Shown here: in pieces, positions 23,703 through 33,037 of the stretch
Layout of the letters: each line of letters opens with the position of its first letter
Numbering within the stretch: position 1 is the stretch's first letter
Assembly (NCBI GenBank): GCA_020847515.1
Contig: JADLBW010000235.1
Coordinates: 1 to 34,593, forward strand
Length of the DNA: 34,593 nucleotides
Reading direction: 5' to 3'
DNA from: Pirellulales bacterium
GTDB taxonomy: Bacteria; Planctomycetota; Planctomycetia; Pirellulales; Lacipirellulaceae
Program-made: the position numbers and the translations under genes
Notes under the pieces: generated by a model
Told to the model about the DNA's origin: nothing
The model's database searches: none
What the model saw: the letters and a program-made list of their open reading frames with translations, nothing else

Positions 23703-24827
23703 TCACCCCCGAGCCAGCGCATCGCTCTGCTCGACGAAGTCGTCCCCGGACCATTGTTCGTCCCGCTGAATCATCCGCTGGGCGCCTGCCCGGGCGGCCG
23801 CCCGGGCCTCGCGCTGGCGGCGCACCAGATCGGAATGAGTAGTGAAGTATTGCAGGCTGTGCCCGCGAAAGTCCTCGAGCCGCTCGAATCCGTGCCGATC
23901 CATGAACTTCAGCAAGGCGTCGCAGAGGGGGTGGATCAGCCCGTAGCCGTACTTCATCACGCCGGTGCAGACCTGGACGGTATCGGCCCCCAGCAGCAAA
24001 AACTGGGCGGCGTCTTCGCCGGTCTCGATCCCCCCGACGCCGCTTAAGGTGCGCCCGGGAAATTCATCGCGAATCACCGTGGCGATTTCCATCACCATGC
24101 GCAGCGCGATCGGCAACACCGCTCGCGACGAATATCCCCCCGCCGTGGTGTAGCCCTCGACGGCAGGCTCCGGCCGCAGCGTCTCGAGATTCACGCCCAG
24201 CACGCTGCGGATGGTATTAATCGCGCTGACGCCCTCGCAACCAGCGCGGAACGCCCCCCGCGCCGGCTCTTCGATGTATGTCACGTTCGGCGTCAGCTTC
24301 GCCCACACCGGCCGGGAGGCGACCGCCTTCACCCAGCCGGCGACCTCTTGCAGGATCTCCGGATTCTCGCCCATGGCCGAACCCATCTTCCGTTCCGGCA
24401 ACCCGTGCGGGCAGGAGAAGTTCAGCTCGAACCCGTCGACGCCCGCGGCCTCGCACCGCTCGACGATCTCGACCCAGGCGTCCTTGCGGTACTCCTCCAT
24501 GATCGACGCGATGAGCGCGCGATCCGCGTATCGGTCCTTGGTCGCCTTCAGCTCGTCTATCCAGACGTTGAACGGGCGGTCGCTGATCAGCTCGATGTTT
24601 TCCCAACCGATGATCTCGTCCGAGCGCCGCGCCCGCAGACGCGCATACCGCGGCTGGACGTTGTGGATCTTTCCGGCGTCGAGGCTGATCGTCTTGCAGA
24701 TGACGGCGCCCCAGCCCTCGTCGTAGGCCTTGGCCATCACATTGCCGTTGGTACCCGGGGGTCCTGAAGCAATGATGAACGGATTGGGCAGCTTCAACCC
24801 GTCGACGGTGGTTTCCAGAGTGGGCAT
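23703..24827 (-). CDS. preA: NAD-dependent dihydropyrimidine dehydrogenase PreA-like subunit
   Basis: 374 residues with the FMN-barrel of the dihydroorotate/dihydropyrimidine dehydrogenase family. MPTLETTVDGLKLPNPFIIA, ASGPPGTNG and ICKTISLDAGKIHNVQPRYA are followed by the catalytic-loop FELNFSCPHGLPERKMGSAM with active Cys. AKLTPNV and SGVGGIETGEDAAQFLLLGA complete the pattern. PreA reduces uracil or thymine to the dihydro form together with the PreT subunit. E. coli PreA has a C-terminal 4Fe-4S ferredoxin part; here the protein ends with an Arg/Ala-rich helix without cysteines, so the electron path must differ. The aminotransferase upstream on the same strand supports a pyrimidine-breakdown role. 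Confidence 0.87.
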   Translation of the reverse strand: MPTLETTVDGLKLPNPFIIASGPPGTNGNVMAKAYDEGWGAVICKTISLDAGKIHNVQPRYARLRARRSDEIIGWENIELISDRPFNVWIDELKATKDRYADRALIASIMEEYRKDAWVEIVERCEAAGVDGFELNFSCPHGLPERKMGSAMGENPEILQEVAGWVKAVASRPVWAKLTPNVTYIEEPARGAFRAGCEGVSAINTIRSVLGVNLETLRPEPAVEGYTTAGGYSSRAVLPIALRMVMEIATVIRDEFPGRTLSGVGGIETGEDAAQFLLLGADTVQVCTGVMKYGYGLIHPLCDALLKFMDRHGFERLEDFRGHSLQYFTTHSDLVRRQREARAAARAGAQRMIQRDEQWSGDDFVEQSDALARG

Positions 24828-24927
24828 GATGCGCCGAACTTCGATCCTGAATCGCCGCCGTAGCGGCTGCGACTGACTATTCCATGGTATGGCGCCGCGG
24901 GGTCCGAAGCATCAGCGGCGCCCGCCC

Positions 24928-26322
24928 TCAGTCGCCTGCCGGCAATTCGCTAAGCGCTTCATCGAGGCAATCGACGATAAAATCCGCGTCATCCTGCGTC
25001 ACGCACAGCGGAGGCTTCAGGCGAATGACGTTGCCGAAGAGGCCTCCCTTGCCGAGCAGCAGGCCCCGCAGCTTGGCCTTTTCCAATACCTCGGCCGTCT
25101 CGGTACTCGCAGGCTCCTTAGTCTTGCGATCGCGCACTAGTTCAATCCCCAGCATCAGCCCCAGGCCGCGGACTTCGCCGATCAACCGGCGCCGCTCCTG
25201 CAGCTCTTGCAGACGCTGCTTGAGTCGGCCCCCCACCGCCTGGGCGTTTTGCTGGATGTTCTCCCGATCGATGACTTCCAGGGTGGCCAGGCCCTGCGTC
25301 ATGGAGATCGGGTTGCCGCCGAACGTGTTGAAGTGCACCCGCTTGCGCATCACGGCGGCAATTTCCGGTCGCGTCGTGCAGGCGCCCAGCGGCGCGCCGT
25401 TGCCGATGCCCTTAGCCATCGTCACGACGTCCGGCGTGACGCCCCAATTCTGGAAGCCCCAAAAGTGTTCGCCCGTACGCCCAAAGCCGGTCTGCACTTC
25501 GTCGGCGACGCAGAGCCCGCCCGCCCTCCGGACGATCTCGTAGACGATCTCAAAATACCCCGGCGGCGGCGTCACCGCGCCGCCGACGCCCTGGATCGGT
25601 TCGGCAATGAAGCAGGCCGCCTCCCCGCACGTCTCATATTTGATGACGTTCTCTACGTCGTGGGCGCACTTCAGCCCGCAGCCTGGGTATTGCAGCCCGT
25701 ATGGGCAGCGGTAGCAGTACGGCGCCAGGGCGTTGTTGACCCCTACGCTCGGGTTGCTTTTGAACTTCCACGTACTATGGGCCGTCAAGGCCATCGTGCC
25801 TTGCGTGCCGCCGTGATAACAGTTTCGCAGGCTGACGACCTCCTGGTTGCCCGTGAACTCGCGGGCGCTTAGCACGGCAAGCTCGTTGGCTTCACTGCCG
25901 GAGTTCGTAAAGTAGCTGACCGTCAGCCCGCTATCGCCGGGGAAATGCTCGGCCAGCTTCTTGGCGAACTGGGCCGCCGCCGGGTGCAGGTAAATGGTCG
26001 TCGCATGCTGCAGCTTGCCGGCCTGTTCTTGAACCCTTTTCACCACCTCGGGATGGCAATGGCCGACCGATATCGTGACGATCCCCGCGAACCCGTCCAG
26101 GTAGCGCTTGCCCTGCTCGTCCCACACGTACTGCATCTGGCCCTCGACGATCATCAGCGGATCGCGGTAGTAGGTCAGCAGCCCTGGCGTCAGGTACTGT
26201 TGCCGCAGCGCCAGCACCTCCTGTTTCGCGGGACCGTCATACGGCGCGGGCTGATGATCGGTCGGCGGCAGCGAAGTGCGACATCGCATAGCGACAGCCT
26301 CAGAAGGCCGGATGTAATGCAC
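24928..26322 (-). CDS. Class III aminotransferase, AGXT2-like
   Basis: 464 residues of a PLP fold-type I aminotransferase: YVWDEQGKRYLDGFAGIVTI, SYFTNSGSEANELAVL, ADEVQTGFGRTG, and Lys in VTMAKGIGNGAPLGA for the internal aldimine, FNTFGGNPISMTQGL. This is the pattern of alanine-glyoxylate aminotransferase 2, which also accepts beta-alanine and 3-aminoisobutyrate, end products of uracil and thymine breakdown. With preA 100 bases downstream, the two could cover the first and last steps of reductive pyrimidine catabolism; the middle enzymes are not here. An inserted Cys-rich CYRCPYGLQYPGCGLKCAHD loop around residues 207-226 is notable. Met12 (26289) is an alternative start. Confidence 0.88.
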   Translation of the reverse strand: MHYIRPSEAVAMRCRTSLPPTDHQPAPYDGPAKQEVLALRQQYLTPGLLTYYRDPLMIVEGQMQYVWDEQGKRYLDGFAGIVTISVGHCHPEVVKRVQEQAGKLQHATTIYLHPAAAQFAKKLAEHFPGDSGLTVSYFTNSGSEANELAVLSAREFTGNQEVVSLRNCYHGGTQGTMALTAHSTWKFKSNPSVGVNNALAPYCYRCPYGLQYPGCGLKCAHDVENVIKYETCGEAACFIAEPIQGVGGAVTPPPGYFEIVYEIVRRAGGLCVADEVQTGFGRTGEHFWGFQNWGVTPDVVTMAKGIGNGAPLGACTTRPEIAAVMRKRVHFNTFGGNPISMTQGLATLEVIDRENIQQNAQAVGGRLKQRLQELQERRRLIGEVRGLGLMLGIELVRDRKTKEPASTETAEVLEKAKLRGLLLGKGGLFGNVIRLKPPLCVTQDDADFIVDCLDEALSELPAGD

Positions 26323-26422
26323 GCCATCGCATGCACGGCCCTGCGATTCTAACCCAGCGGTCCCGCAGACACTACCGAACCGAAGACGCCGGCAGGCGCA
26401 CTGGCTAGCGATCGGCGTCTGA

Positions 26423-26440
26423 CAAACGCATTTGCGTTTG
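26423..26440 (-). terminator. Hairpin after the secreted Gln/Ala-rich protein gene
   Basis: CAAACGCA-TT-TGCGTTTG, a perfect 18-base palindrome 19 bases past the 3' end of the minus-strand gene, with partly complementary GGCG/CGCC flanks. Confidence 0.4.
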
Positions 26441-26458
26441 CGCCTGCGCGTACGCCGC

Positions 26459-27358
26459 TCAAGGCGATCCTGTCCCGCCGCCGCTCGCGCCTGCGCCGGC
26501 AGCCCCGCCTGCCGCGGTCCCCTCGGCGCCGGCTCCCGCGGGCGCTCCTCCGAGGCTCCCTGAGCCCGGAACGACGCCGCCCAGATAGGCCGCCGCGCCC
26601 GTGGGATTCAGATTGGCGACGTCCACGTCGGTGCCGCGGATGTTATTGCCGTTGGCGTCAATGAGATCGCCCGGCAAGCTGGCGGCCGCCGCCCAGCGGG
26701 TGTAGGCGTTAGGACTGGCCGGATCGAGCGTGGGGGCGAACGGGTTGAAGTTTTGCGCCAGGATCATGTCCAGCGTATCGCCGCGCGCGGCCGCCTTGTT
26801 ACCGACTGCCTGGCCGGCCAGCAGCGCCTGTTGCTGCAAGCGCTGGCGTGCGTCCTCGGCTGCCTGAGTCTGGTTCTGATTGAACTTGGCCGCCGATTGC
26901 CGGGCCCCTTCAATCCGCTGCAGGGCCTGCGCTACGCTCTGCTGCCGGGCCCGGCGGGCGAGTTCTGTCGAGCGGGCAATCTGCGCCCGCCGGGCCTGGT
27001 ATCGCTGGAGCCAGGACTTCAACTCGGGCGCCGACATCTGTTCCAGCCGGGCAAGGTACTGCTGCGCTTCGCTCGGCGTGAACTGCACCGACCGGCGACT
27101 GTACTGCACGATAAAGTCGCGCGCGTCCTTCATCTCGCGACTGTTCCAGATTTCCAGGCGCTGGGCCGCCTCATCGCCGCCCGTCGCGGCGTTGGAATCG
27201 CCGGCCGCGTAGGGTACAGCGGCCGCGGTGGCGGCCGGCCTCTCTGCGGCGCCCCGCCTCTGGTTCCCCGCCGCTGAGGGCGCCGTCTGACCCCAGGTCT
27301 GGTCATACAGGCCGCATGCCGCCAGAGCCGCCACCGCAAAGAGAAGTCGCCGTCTCAT
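26459..27358 (-). CDS. Secreted Ala/Gln/Arg-rich protein of unknown function
   Basis: About 299 residues from ATG 27358 (MRRRLLFAVAALAACGLYDQ), a signal peptide with likely cleavage near WGQTA. Residues ~35-65 are low-complexity Ala-rich. Residues ~75-190 are helical and charged (IWNSREMKDARDFIVQYSRR; LEQMSAPELKSWLQRYQARR; AEDARQRLQQQALLAG) and probably form a coiled coil. The last 50 residues are Gly/Ala repeats ending GGGTGSP. An upstream in-frame ATG exists, but only the chosen start gives a proper signal peptide. I recognise no family; similar envelope proteins occur in planctomycetes. It is divergent from the ion-channel gene. Confidence 0.72.
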   Translation of the reverse strand: MRRRLLFAVAALAACGLYDQTWGQTAPSAAGNQRRGAAERPAATAAAVPYAAGDSNAATGGDEAAQRLEIWNSREMKDARDFIVQYSRRSVQFTPSEAQQYLARLEQMSAPELKSWLQRYQARRAQIARSTELARRARQQSVAQALQRIEGARQSAAKFNQNQTQAAEDARQRLQQQALLAGQAVGNKAAARGDTLDMILAQNFNPFAPTLDPASPNAYTRWAAAASLPGDLIDANGNNIRGTDVDVANLNPTGAAAYLGGVVPGSGSLGGAPAGAGAEGTAAGGAAGAGASGGGTGSP

Positions 27359-27592
27359 GTTACTGTTTCCGTTGACGCTTTGGCCTAAAGGACCAAAAAC
27401 TCGGTTCAGCTTCCCCGCCACCTCTTAAGCCTAACAAATCATATGCCGTTTACTGAAATCCCATCTACTGCGCACGGCATTAGGGGGGATGTACGCCCTC
27501 TATCACCTTGAATAACCGCTCGCGGGGCATGCAACTTGCTGTTGGCCGGTCGAACGCATCACCCATGGCGTCCATTAAGCGCGGAAAGGCAA

Positions 27593-28399
27593 ATGGAACG
27601 GGCATCGTCGGCGCCTCAGGCACGAGAGCAATACCGCGTGCTGCGTGAAATCGAGGACGGGCTCGAAATGCCCCTGTTCGTGCTCAGCCTCGTCTGGGCG
27701 GCGCTGCTGATTGTCGAACTTGGCTGGGGCGCCGGAGTGGCGATTAATCGCGCCGCCACCGCGATCTGGATCGCCTTCGTCGTCGAGTTCGCGTTACGGT
27801 TCGTAATCGCCCCCGGAAAGCTCGCCTTCCTACGGGCTAACTGGCTGACGCTGTTTTCGCTGGTCTTGCCCGCCTTGCGGGTGTTTCGCATCGCGCGGGT
27901 GGCCCGAATATTGCGCGCCGGGCGGGCCGTCCGCGGCCTTACGTTGGCCCGCGTCGTCACCGCATTCAATCGGGGTTTGCGGTCGCTGCAGAGGACGATG
28001 GGCAGGTTTGGCTTCATCTACGTCGCCATGCTAACGATCCTGGTAACGCTGCTGGGCGCGGCGGGAATGTTTTACTTTGAACGCAGCGCGAGCGATGTCC
28101 GCGGCTTGGACACGTTTGGCGACGCCCTGTGGTTTACCGGAATGCTCATGACGACGTCCGGTTCGGATTACTGGCCTCGCACCGCCGAAGGGCGGATCCT
28201 CTGTTTCTTGCTGGCGGTCTACGCCTTCACGGTCTTCGGGTATGTCACCGCGGCCCTGGCCAGCTTGCTGCTGAAGGAAGATCGCGCCAGCGGCCCGGGG
28301 ACAGCTCGTTCCGAGTCCATGGATCGCTTGCATGCGGAAATCGCCGCACTCCGCCGGGAACTACGCGCCCGCAGCCCTGACCGCCGCGCTGGCGGGTAG
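27593..28399 (+). CDS. Voltage-gated ion channel-like protein with atypical pore
   Basis: 268 residues from ATG 27593. Helices at ~26-45 and 55-75, then a helix with Arg at 96, 99, 102, 105, 108, 111 and 114, an exact three-residue rhythm typical of an S4 voltage sensor. Another helix (~140-162), a pore loop and a last helix (~202-226) follow, then a charged, likely coiled tail (SMDRLHAEIAALRRELRARS). The pore loop reads ALWFTGMLMTTSGSDYWPRT, not the K+ filter TVGYG, so the ion preference is uncertain. Proteins annotated as 'ion transporter' often have this GSxYWP loop. In-frame starts before 27593 are unlikely. An intrinsic terminator follows. Confidence 0.82.
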   Translation: MERASSAPQAREQYRVLREIEDGLEMPLFVLSLVWAALLIVELGWGAGVAINRAATAIWIAFVVEFALRFVIAPGKLAFLRANWLTLFSLVLPALRVFRIARVARILRAGRAVRGLTLARVVTAFNRGLRSLQRTMGRFGFIYVAMLTILVTLLGAAGMFYFERSASDVRGLDTFGDALWFTGMLMTTSGSDYWPRTAEGRILCFLLAVYAFTVFGYVTAALASLLLKEDRASGPGTARSESMDRLHAEIAALRRELRARSPDRRAGG

Positions 28400-28478
28400 C
28401 CGCGAGCCGGCAAACACCGGCCGAACTCACGCCAGCGGCGCGGCGTTCGCCCGCAGAAACCCTCCGTTTGGAAACCGG

Positions 28479-28498
28479 CCGCCGCCGGGCGGTTTTTT
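28479..28498 (+). terminator. Intrinsic terminator after the ion-channel gene
   Basis: CCGCC-GCCG-GGCGG followed directly by TTTTTT: five GC pairs, a 4-base loop and a T-run, 79 bases past the channel stop. It is the clearest rho-independent terminator in the window. Confidence 0.75.
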
Positions 28499-28620
28499 AG
28501 CCGACCGCCTGGAGCTTCCGCCCCGGCCGCGGTACGCTAAAGGGCTTTCCACATCCTGTCGGACGCGTGCAAGCGGCGGGCAAGTCGCGATACCCCTTGG
28601 CGACGCGGTGAATTTCACCC

Positions 28621-29637
28621 ATGATCATCATTCTCAACGAATCCGTCACTGAAGAGCAGATCCGCCACGTCGCCGCCAAGGTCGAGCAGCTTGGCCTCCA
28701 GCCTTCGATTAGCCGCGGCACCTATCGAACCGTGATCGGCGTCATCGGCGACGAAACCCAGCTTCAGTCGGCCCCCTTGGCGGCCATCCCCGGAGTGGCG
28801 GAGGTCGTCCCCGTGATGGCCCCCTACAAGCTGGCCAGCCGCACCGCGCACCCCAAGCCCACGGTCGTCGAAGTCGGACGGGTAAAGATCGGCGGCGGCC
28901 ATTTGGGCATGATCGCCGGGCCGTGCGCCGTCGAAAATCTTCAACGCATGGAAGCCATCGCGGCGGCCGTCCGGAAGTCCGGCGCCAACATCTTCCGCGG
29001 CGGGGCGTTCAAGCCGCGGACCAGTCCGTATTCCTTTCAAGGACTCGGCGAGGAAGGGCTCAAAATCCTGCGCGACGTCGGCCAGAAGTTCGGCATGCCC
29101 GTCGTCACGGAAGTCGTCGATCCCCGGCAAGTCGATCTGGTGTGCCAGTACGCCGACATGCTGCAGCTCGGCGCCCGCAACATGCAGAACTTCGCCTTGC
29201 TCACCGAAGTCGGCCGCACCAACAAGCCGGTCCTGCTGAAACGCGGCATGAGCGCCACGATCCAAGACTGGCTGATGAGCGTCGAGTACGTCCTCTCCCA
29301 AGGCAACTCCAATGTCGTCCTCTGCGAGCGCGGCATTAAGGGCTTCGATCCGGCCACGCGAAACTGCTTCGACGTAGCGGCTATTCCGCAAGTCCACAAA
29401 CTTTCGCATCTGCCGGTGATCGTGGATCCCAGCCATGCGACCGGCCGGCCGGAACTGATCCCCGCCTGCGCGCTGGCCGGCGTGGCGGCCGGCGCCGACG
29501 GCGTGCATATCGAGGTCCACGACAAGCCCGAAGAAGCCATGTCCGACGGCCCCCAGGCGCTGCTCCCGGCTCAGTACGGCGACCTCATGGATCAACTACG
29601 CAAAGTCGCCGCCGCGGTCGGCAAGCAGATGAGTTAA
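28621..29637 (+). CDS. aroF: 3-deoxy-7-phosphoheptulonate (DAHP) synthase
   Basis: 338 residues. It condenses phosphoenolpyruvate and erythrose 4-phosphate, the first step to chorismate and aromatic amino acids. An N-terminal ferredoxin-like regulatory domain ([20 protein letters not shown]) precedes the barrel, as in the Thermotoga-type enzyme. The barrel has [55 protein letters not shown] (Cys-Glu metal/PEP region), [15 protein letters not shown] and [20 protein letters not shown]. All expected metal ligands (Cys, His, Glu, Asp) are visible. The N-terminal domain implies feedback control by an aromatic amino acid. The distant trpC in this window belongs to the same pathway but is not in an operon with it. 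Confidence 0.93.
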   Translation: MIIILNESVTEEQIRHVAAKVEQLGLQPSISRGTYRTVIGVIGDETQLQSAPLAAIPGVAEVVPVMAPYKLASRTAHPKPTVVEVGRVKIGGGHLGMIAGPCAVENLQRMEAIAAAVRKSGANIFRGGAFKPRTSPYSFQGLGEEGLKILRDVGQKFGMPVVTEVVDPRQVDLVCQYADMLQLGARNMQNFALLTEVGRTNKPVLLKRGMSATIQDWLMSVEYVLSQGNSNVVLCERGIKGFDPATRNCFDVAAIPQVHKLSHLPVIVDPSHATGRPELIPACALAGVAAGADGVHIEVHDKPEEAMSDGPQALLPAQYGDLMDQLRKVAAAVGKQMS

Positions 29638-29756
29638 TTTCGGAAGTGACTGGTGCGCGGCGGCGGGAAGACACGAGCCTCAGCGGTCTACCTGCCGTCG
29701 CCCCATAGCATTAGCCGCCAGCCGCCCCTCACCCAATTGAAAACGGATCCCGCACC

Positions 29757-30551
29757 ATGCGTAAACCATTGATCGCCGGCAACTGGAAGATGAACGCCAC
29801 CGGCGAGACGGCCGCGGCGCTGGCACGCTCGATCTCTGATCAGTCCCCGGCTTACGGGGCCGTCGATTTGCTCGTCTGCCCGCCGTTCTGTTATTTGCAG
29901 GCAGTCGCCGCCGTGCTTGAGGGGGGTACCGTTCTGTGGGGCGCGCAGAACATGTATCACGAACCGGGCGGCGCGTTCACGGGCGAGATTTCGGCTGCCA
30001 TGCTGAAGGACTGCGGCGCCACGCATGTCATTCTCGGCCACAGCGAGCGGCGCCACGTCCTAGGGGAAACCGACGAGGCGATCAATAAGAAGACGCTCGC
30101 CGCCCACCAGGCCGGTCTAATCCCCATCGTCTGCGTGGGCGAGCTGCTCAGCGAACGGGAGGCCGGCCAGACCGGCGCGGTGATCCGCCGCCAGTTCGAC
30201 CGATCGTTGGCGGGGCTGTCCGCCGAGCTGATGGCGGCCACCGTCATTGCCTATGAGCCCGTCTGGGCGATCGGCACCGGCAAGGTGGCCGCCCCCCAGC
30301 AGGCCGAGGAGGTCCATGCCGACCTTCGCAGGTTGATTTCCGAACGTTACAATGCCGGCGCCGCCGACCAGGTGCGAATCCTCTACGGCGGCAGCGTCAA
30401 GCCCGACAACGCGGCCGAGTTGCTCGCCCAACCCAATATAGACGGGGCGCTGGTTGGCGGCGCCAGCCTGAAGGCGGATGACTTTTTGGCGATCGCCGCC
30501 GCTGGCACGCTGCTGGCGGGCGACGACGTCGACCGCCCGCAGACCCGCTGA
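29757..30551 (+). CDS. tpiA: Triosephosphate isomerase
   Basis: 264 residues. It interconverts dihydroxyacetone phosphate and glyceraldehyde 3-phosphate. Catalytic residues are all present: Lys in AGNWKMN, His in ILGHSERRHVLGE, Glu in AYEPVWAIGTGKVA. ILYGGSVKPDN and VGGASLKADDF complete the phosphate loop. Length and order are normal. It is followed, after ~190 bases, by secG, a neighbourhood common to many bacteria. Confidence 0.97.
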   Translation: MRKPLIAGNWKMNATGETAAALARSISDQSPAYGAVDLLVCPPFCYLQAVAAVLEGGTVLWGAQNMYHEPGGAFTGEISAAMLKDCGATHVILGHSERRHVLGETDEAINKKTLAAHQAGLIPIVCVGELLSEREAGQTGAVIRRQFDRSLAGLSAELMAATVIAYEPVWAIGTGKVAAPQQAEEVHADLRRLISERYNAGAADQVRILYGGSVKPDNAAELLAQPNIDGALVGGASLKADDFLAIAAAGTLLAGDDVDRPQTR

Positions 30552-30744
30552 ACGGCAGGAGACGGCGATCGGCAGGCCGTAATCCGTCATCGGCAATCCG
30601 GTCCCATAGGTCGAATTCTTTGACCGCGCCGCGTACCAAGCTGCGACGTCGCAACCGAAAGCAATACCAACCGACATCCCCCCACGCTTCTCGCATCAAT
30701 CCACTGGCCTCAAGCCTCAACCCTCACCCTCCAAGCCTCCGCCC

Positions 30745-31197
30745 ATGCTTGCCTCTCTTACGCAAACGCTCCTTGGCCTGCTGCTGTCGTTGATCGCCAT
30801 CTTCATGATCCTGCTGATCTTGGTGCAGCGGGGCCGCGGCGGCGGATTGGCGGGCGCCCTGGGCGGCATGGGGGGGTCGAGCGCCTTCGGCGCCAAGGCT
30901 GGCGACGTCTTCACCCGCATCACGGGCGTTTCGGCCTTTGTCTGGATCCTGTTGTGCATTGTGATGGCCAAATGGGGAGGCGCCGCCAGTTCGAGCCGTC
31001 TGGACGTGCCGAACCGTGCCAACGCGCCGACGGATAACGCCGCCGTGACCGCCGAAAAGGAGCCGGGCGGCGACGCGGCCACCGCCCCCGCGACCAATGG
31101 CGCCGAACCGGCGCCCGCGTCCGCCTCAGGGCCGGCGCCGCCGGCGAGCGGCCCTGCAACGCCCCCTGCCAATCCTGGGCCCCCCGCCCAGCAGTAG
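30745..31197 (+). CDS. secG: Preprotein translocase subunit SecG
   Basis: 150 residues. The first helix (LTQTLLGLLLSLIAIFMILL), the conserved VQRGRGGGLAGALGGMGGSS loop, FGAKAGDVFTRITG, and a second helix (FVWILLCIVMA) define SecG, a small partner of SecYE. After residue ~80 there is a Pro/Ala/Gly-rich low-complexity tail of ~65 residues, making it about twice the E. coli loop-and-helix core; such tails are frequent in planctomycetes. It lies between tpiA and yicC. Confidence 0.92.
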   Translation: MLASLTQTLLGLLLSLIAIFMILLILVQRGRGGGLAGALGGMGGSSAFGAKAGDVFTRITGVSAFVWILLCIVMAKWGGAASSSRLDVPNRANAPTDNAAVTAEKEPGGDAATAPATNGAEPAPASASGPAPPASGPATPPANPGPPAQQ

Positions 31198-31288
31198 TAC
31201 GTCCGCCTGGGCTCTGCGAATCGACCGGTCCAGTCGCGCGGCGCCTCCGCAACCGTTTTCCGCTCCCTTCCTTGTCTGAGACACGCCT

Positions 31289-32176
31289 GTGCCGCTCCTG
31301 AGCATGACCGGTTTCGGCGACGCGCGCGACGAGCGGGCCGATCACGCCTTGTCCGTCGAAGTCCGCGCCATAAACAACCGACACTTCAAGCTCAATCTGC
31401 GGACCACCGAAGGCTACGGCGCCCTCGATTCCAGGATCGAGTCGGTGGTGCGGGAGTATATTCGCCGCGGCACCGTCAACGTCAATGTTCGCATTCGACA
31501 CCTGAGCGCCGCGGAGGATTACCGCGTTAACGCCGCCGTGCTGGAAGGTTACGCCGACCAATTGCAGAAGGTCGCCGCCAAACGCCTCATGGCCGAAGAG
31601 CTTCGCCTGGAACAACTGGCTCAACTGCCCGGCGTCATCGAAGAACTTTCCTCCGAAGCTCACGCGGCCGACGACGTCTGGCCGCTGTTGGAACCGTCGC
31701 TGCGGGCCGCCCTGCACGCGATGACCCAGATGCGCCTGGCCGAAGGCGGCGCCCTGGCCGACGATCTGCGCGCTCAGTGCGGAGCGGTCGACGCCAGCCT
31801 TCAAAGAATCGCGGCCCGCTCGCCGCTGGTGATTGAAGGTTACCGTCAGCGCTTGCAGGATCGCGTCGGCGAGGCGCTGGCCAAGTTCGCCGTGACCGTC
31901 GAGCCGCTCGACCTGGTCCGCGAGATTTGCGTGTTCGCCGACCGCAGCGACATTTCCGAGGAGATCGTCCGCCTGCGAAGCCACCTGGCGCAATTCGTCC
32001 AGGCCTTGCAGGCCGCCGAGAGCGCCGGTCGTAAGCTAGAGTTCATTTGCCAGGAGATGGGCCGCGAAACCAATACGATCGGCTCCAAAGCCAACGACGC
32101 GGAGATCTCGCATGAAGTCGTTGAAATCAAGACCGCCTTGGAGCGAATCCGCGAGCAAATCCAAAACGTGGAGTGA
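31289..32176 (+). CDS. yicC: YicC/YloC-family endoribonuclease
   Basis: 295 residues. The N-terminus MPLLSMTGFGDARDE matches the family's conserved SMTGFG start, which supports the GTG at 31289. Then VEVRAINNRHFKLNLRT, a basic central part, and the C-terminal DUF1732-type block LEFICQEMGRETNTIGSKAN with DAEISHEVVEIKTALERIRE. Family members are RNA endonucleases acting with PNPase. It precedes gmk, as in many bacteria. Confidence 0.95.
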   Translation: MPLLSMTGFGDARDERADHALSVEVRAINNRHFKLNLRTTEGYGALDSRIESVVREYIRRGTVNVNVRIRHLSAAEDYRVNAAVLEGYADQLQKVAAKRLMAEELRLEQLAQLPGVIEELSSEAHAADDVWPLLEPSLRAALHAMTQMRLAEGGALADDLRAQCGAVDASLQRIAARSPLVIEGYRQRLQDRVGEALAKFAVTVEPLDLVREICVFADRSDISEEIVRLRSHLAQFVQALQAAESAGRKLEFICQEMGRETNTIGSKANDAEISHEVVEIKTALERIREQIQNVE

Positions 32177-32327
32177 TCGCCCACGCGCCAGGCTTGAGGG
32201 ACGAAGCTTGAAGGAGGAAGATCGAGCTCACACCGCCGCCGTGCTCGATGCACCCGAGGAGCACGCCTTCGCGCCGACCGGCGAGGAAGACCCTCCGGGC
32301 CCCCGACTCACCCCTTACGCCTCCCCC

Positions 32328-32951
32328 ATGATCGCCGCCAAGCCGGGAAAGCTCGTCGTGATCTCCGGCCCCTCCGGCGTCGGGAAGAGCACCGTCGTGC
32401 GGCAGGTTTTGGAGCGGCTCGGTCCGGCGATCCGGCTGAGCATTTCGGCGACGACGCGGCCGCCGCGCCCCGGCGAGCGGGAGGGCGTCGATTACTACTT
32501 CCTGACCGACGGGGAATTCGCCCGCCGCCGCGAGGCCGGCGAGTTCCTCGAATGCATCGAGGTTTTCGGCCGCGGACACTGGTACGGCACGCTATGGAGC
32601 GAAGTCAGGTCTAGTCTGTCGCAGGGCAAGTGGGTAATCTTAGAGATTGACGTCGATGGCGCCGGCGAAGTGCTGCGGCAGTTCCCCGAGGCGGTGACGA
32701 TCTTCATCCGCCCCGAGTCCGTCGAGGAGTTGGAGCGGCGACTCCGCAACCGCGGCACCGAGAGCGAAGACGCCGTCCAGCGACGCCTGGCCGTAGCTCG
32801 CCACGAATTACAGCGGACGAGCCAGTACGAGCATCAAATCGTAAATGTCACCGTCAGCCGCGCGGTAGACGACATATGCGAAGTCTTGCGCAGCCATGGC
32901 TACGCCTCTGAAGACCCCGCGCAAGCGCCAGCAACGCCCTGTCACGACTGA
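32328..32951 (+). CDS. gmk: Guanylate kinase
   Basis: 207 residues from ATG 32328 (MIAAKPGKLVVISGPSGVGK). P-loop GPSGVGKST, the GMP-binding SISATTRPPRPGEREGVDYY, FGRGHWYGT, and EIDVDGA are visible; all are needed for phosphoryl transfer from ATP to GMP. The frame is open much further upstream, overlapping yicC, but that translation is not kinase-like. The 150 bases between yicC and gmk have no obvious signal. Confidence 0.95.
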   Translation: MIAAKPGKLVVISGPSGVGKSTVVRQVLERLGPAIRLSISATTRPPRPGEREGVDYYFLTDGEFARRREAGEFLECIEVFGRGHWYGTLWSEVRSSLSQGKWVILEIDVDGAGEVLRQFPEAVTIFIRPESVEELERRLRNRGTESEDAVQRRLAVARHELQRTSQYEHQIVNVTVSRAVDDICEVLRSHGYASEDPAQAPATPCHD

Positions 32952-33037
32952 ATTCGCCGCGGCAGCCGCGAGCCATGCCCGTCTGCCCTTCCTCGGCCAT
33001 GTCCCCCGGCATACGCCACAACCCACATTCAAAGAAT

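Noticed and set aside
30552-30744. Repeat words such as CCTCAAGCCTCAACCCTC before secG and related GCTTGAGG words at about 32192
   Set aside because: Single, imperfect arms in different junctions; too weak to define a repeat from this window alone.
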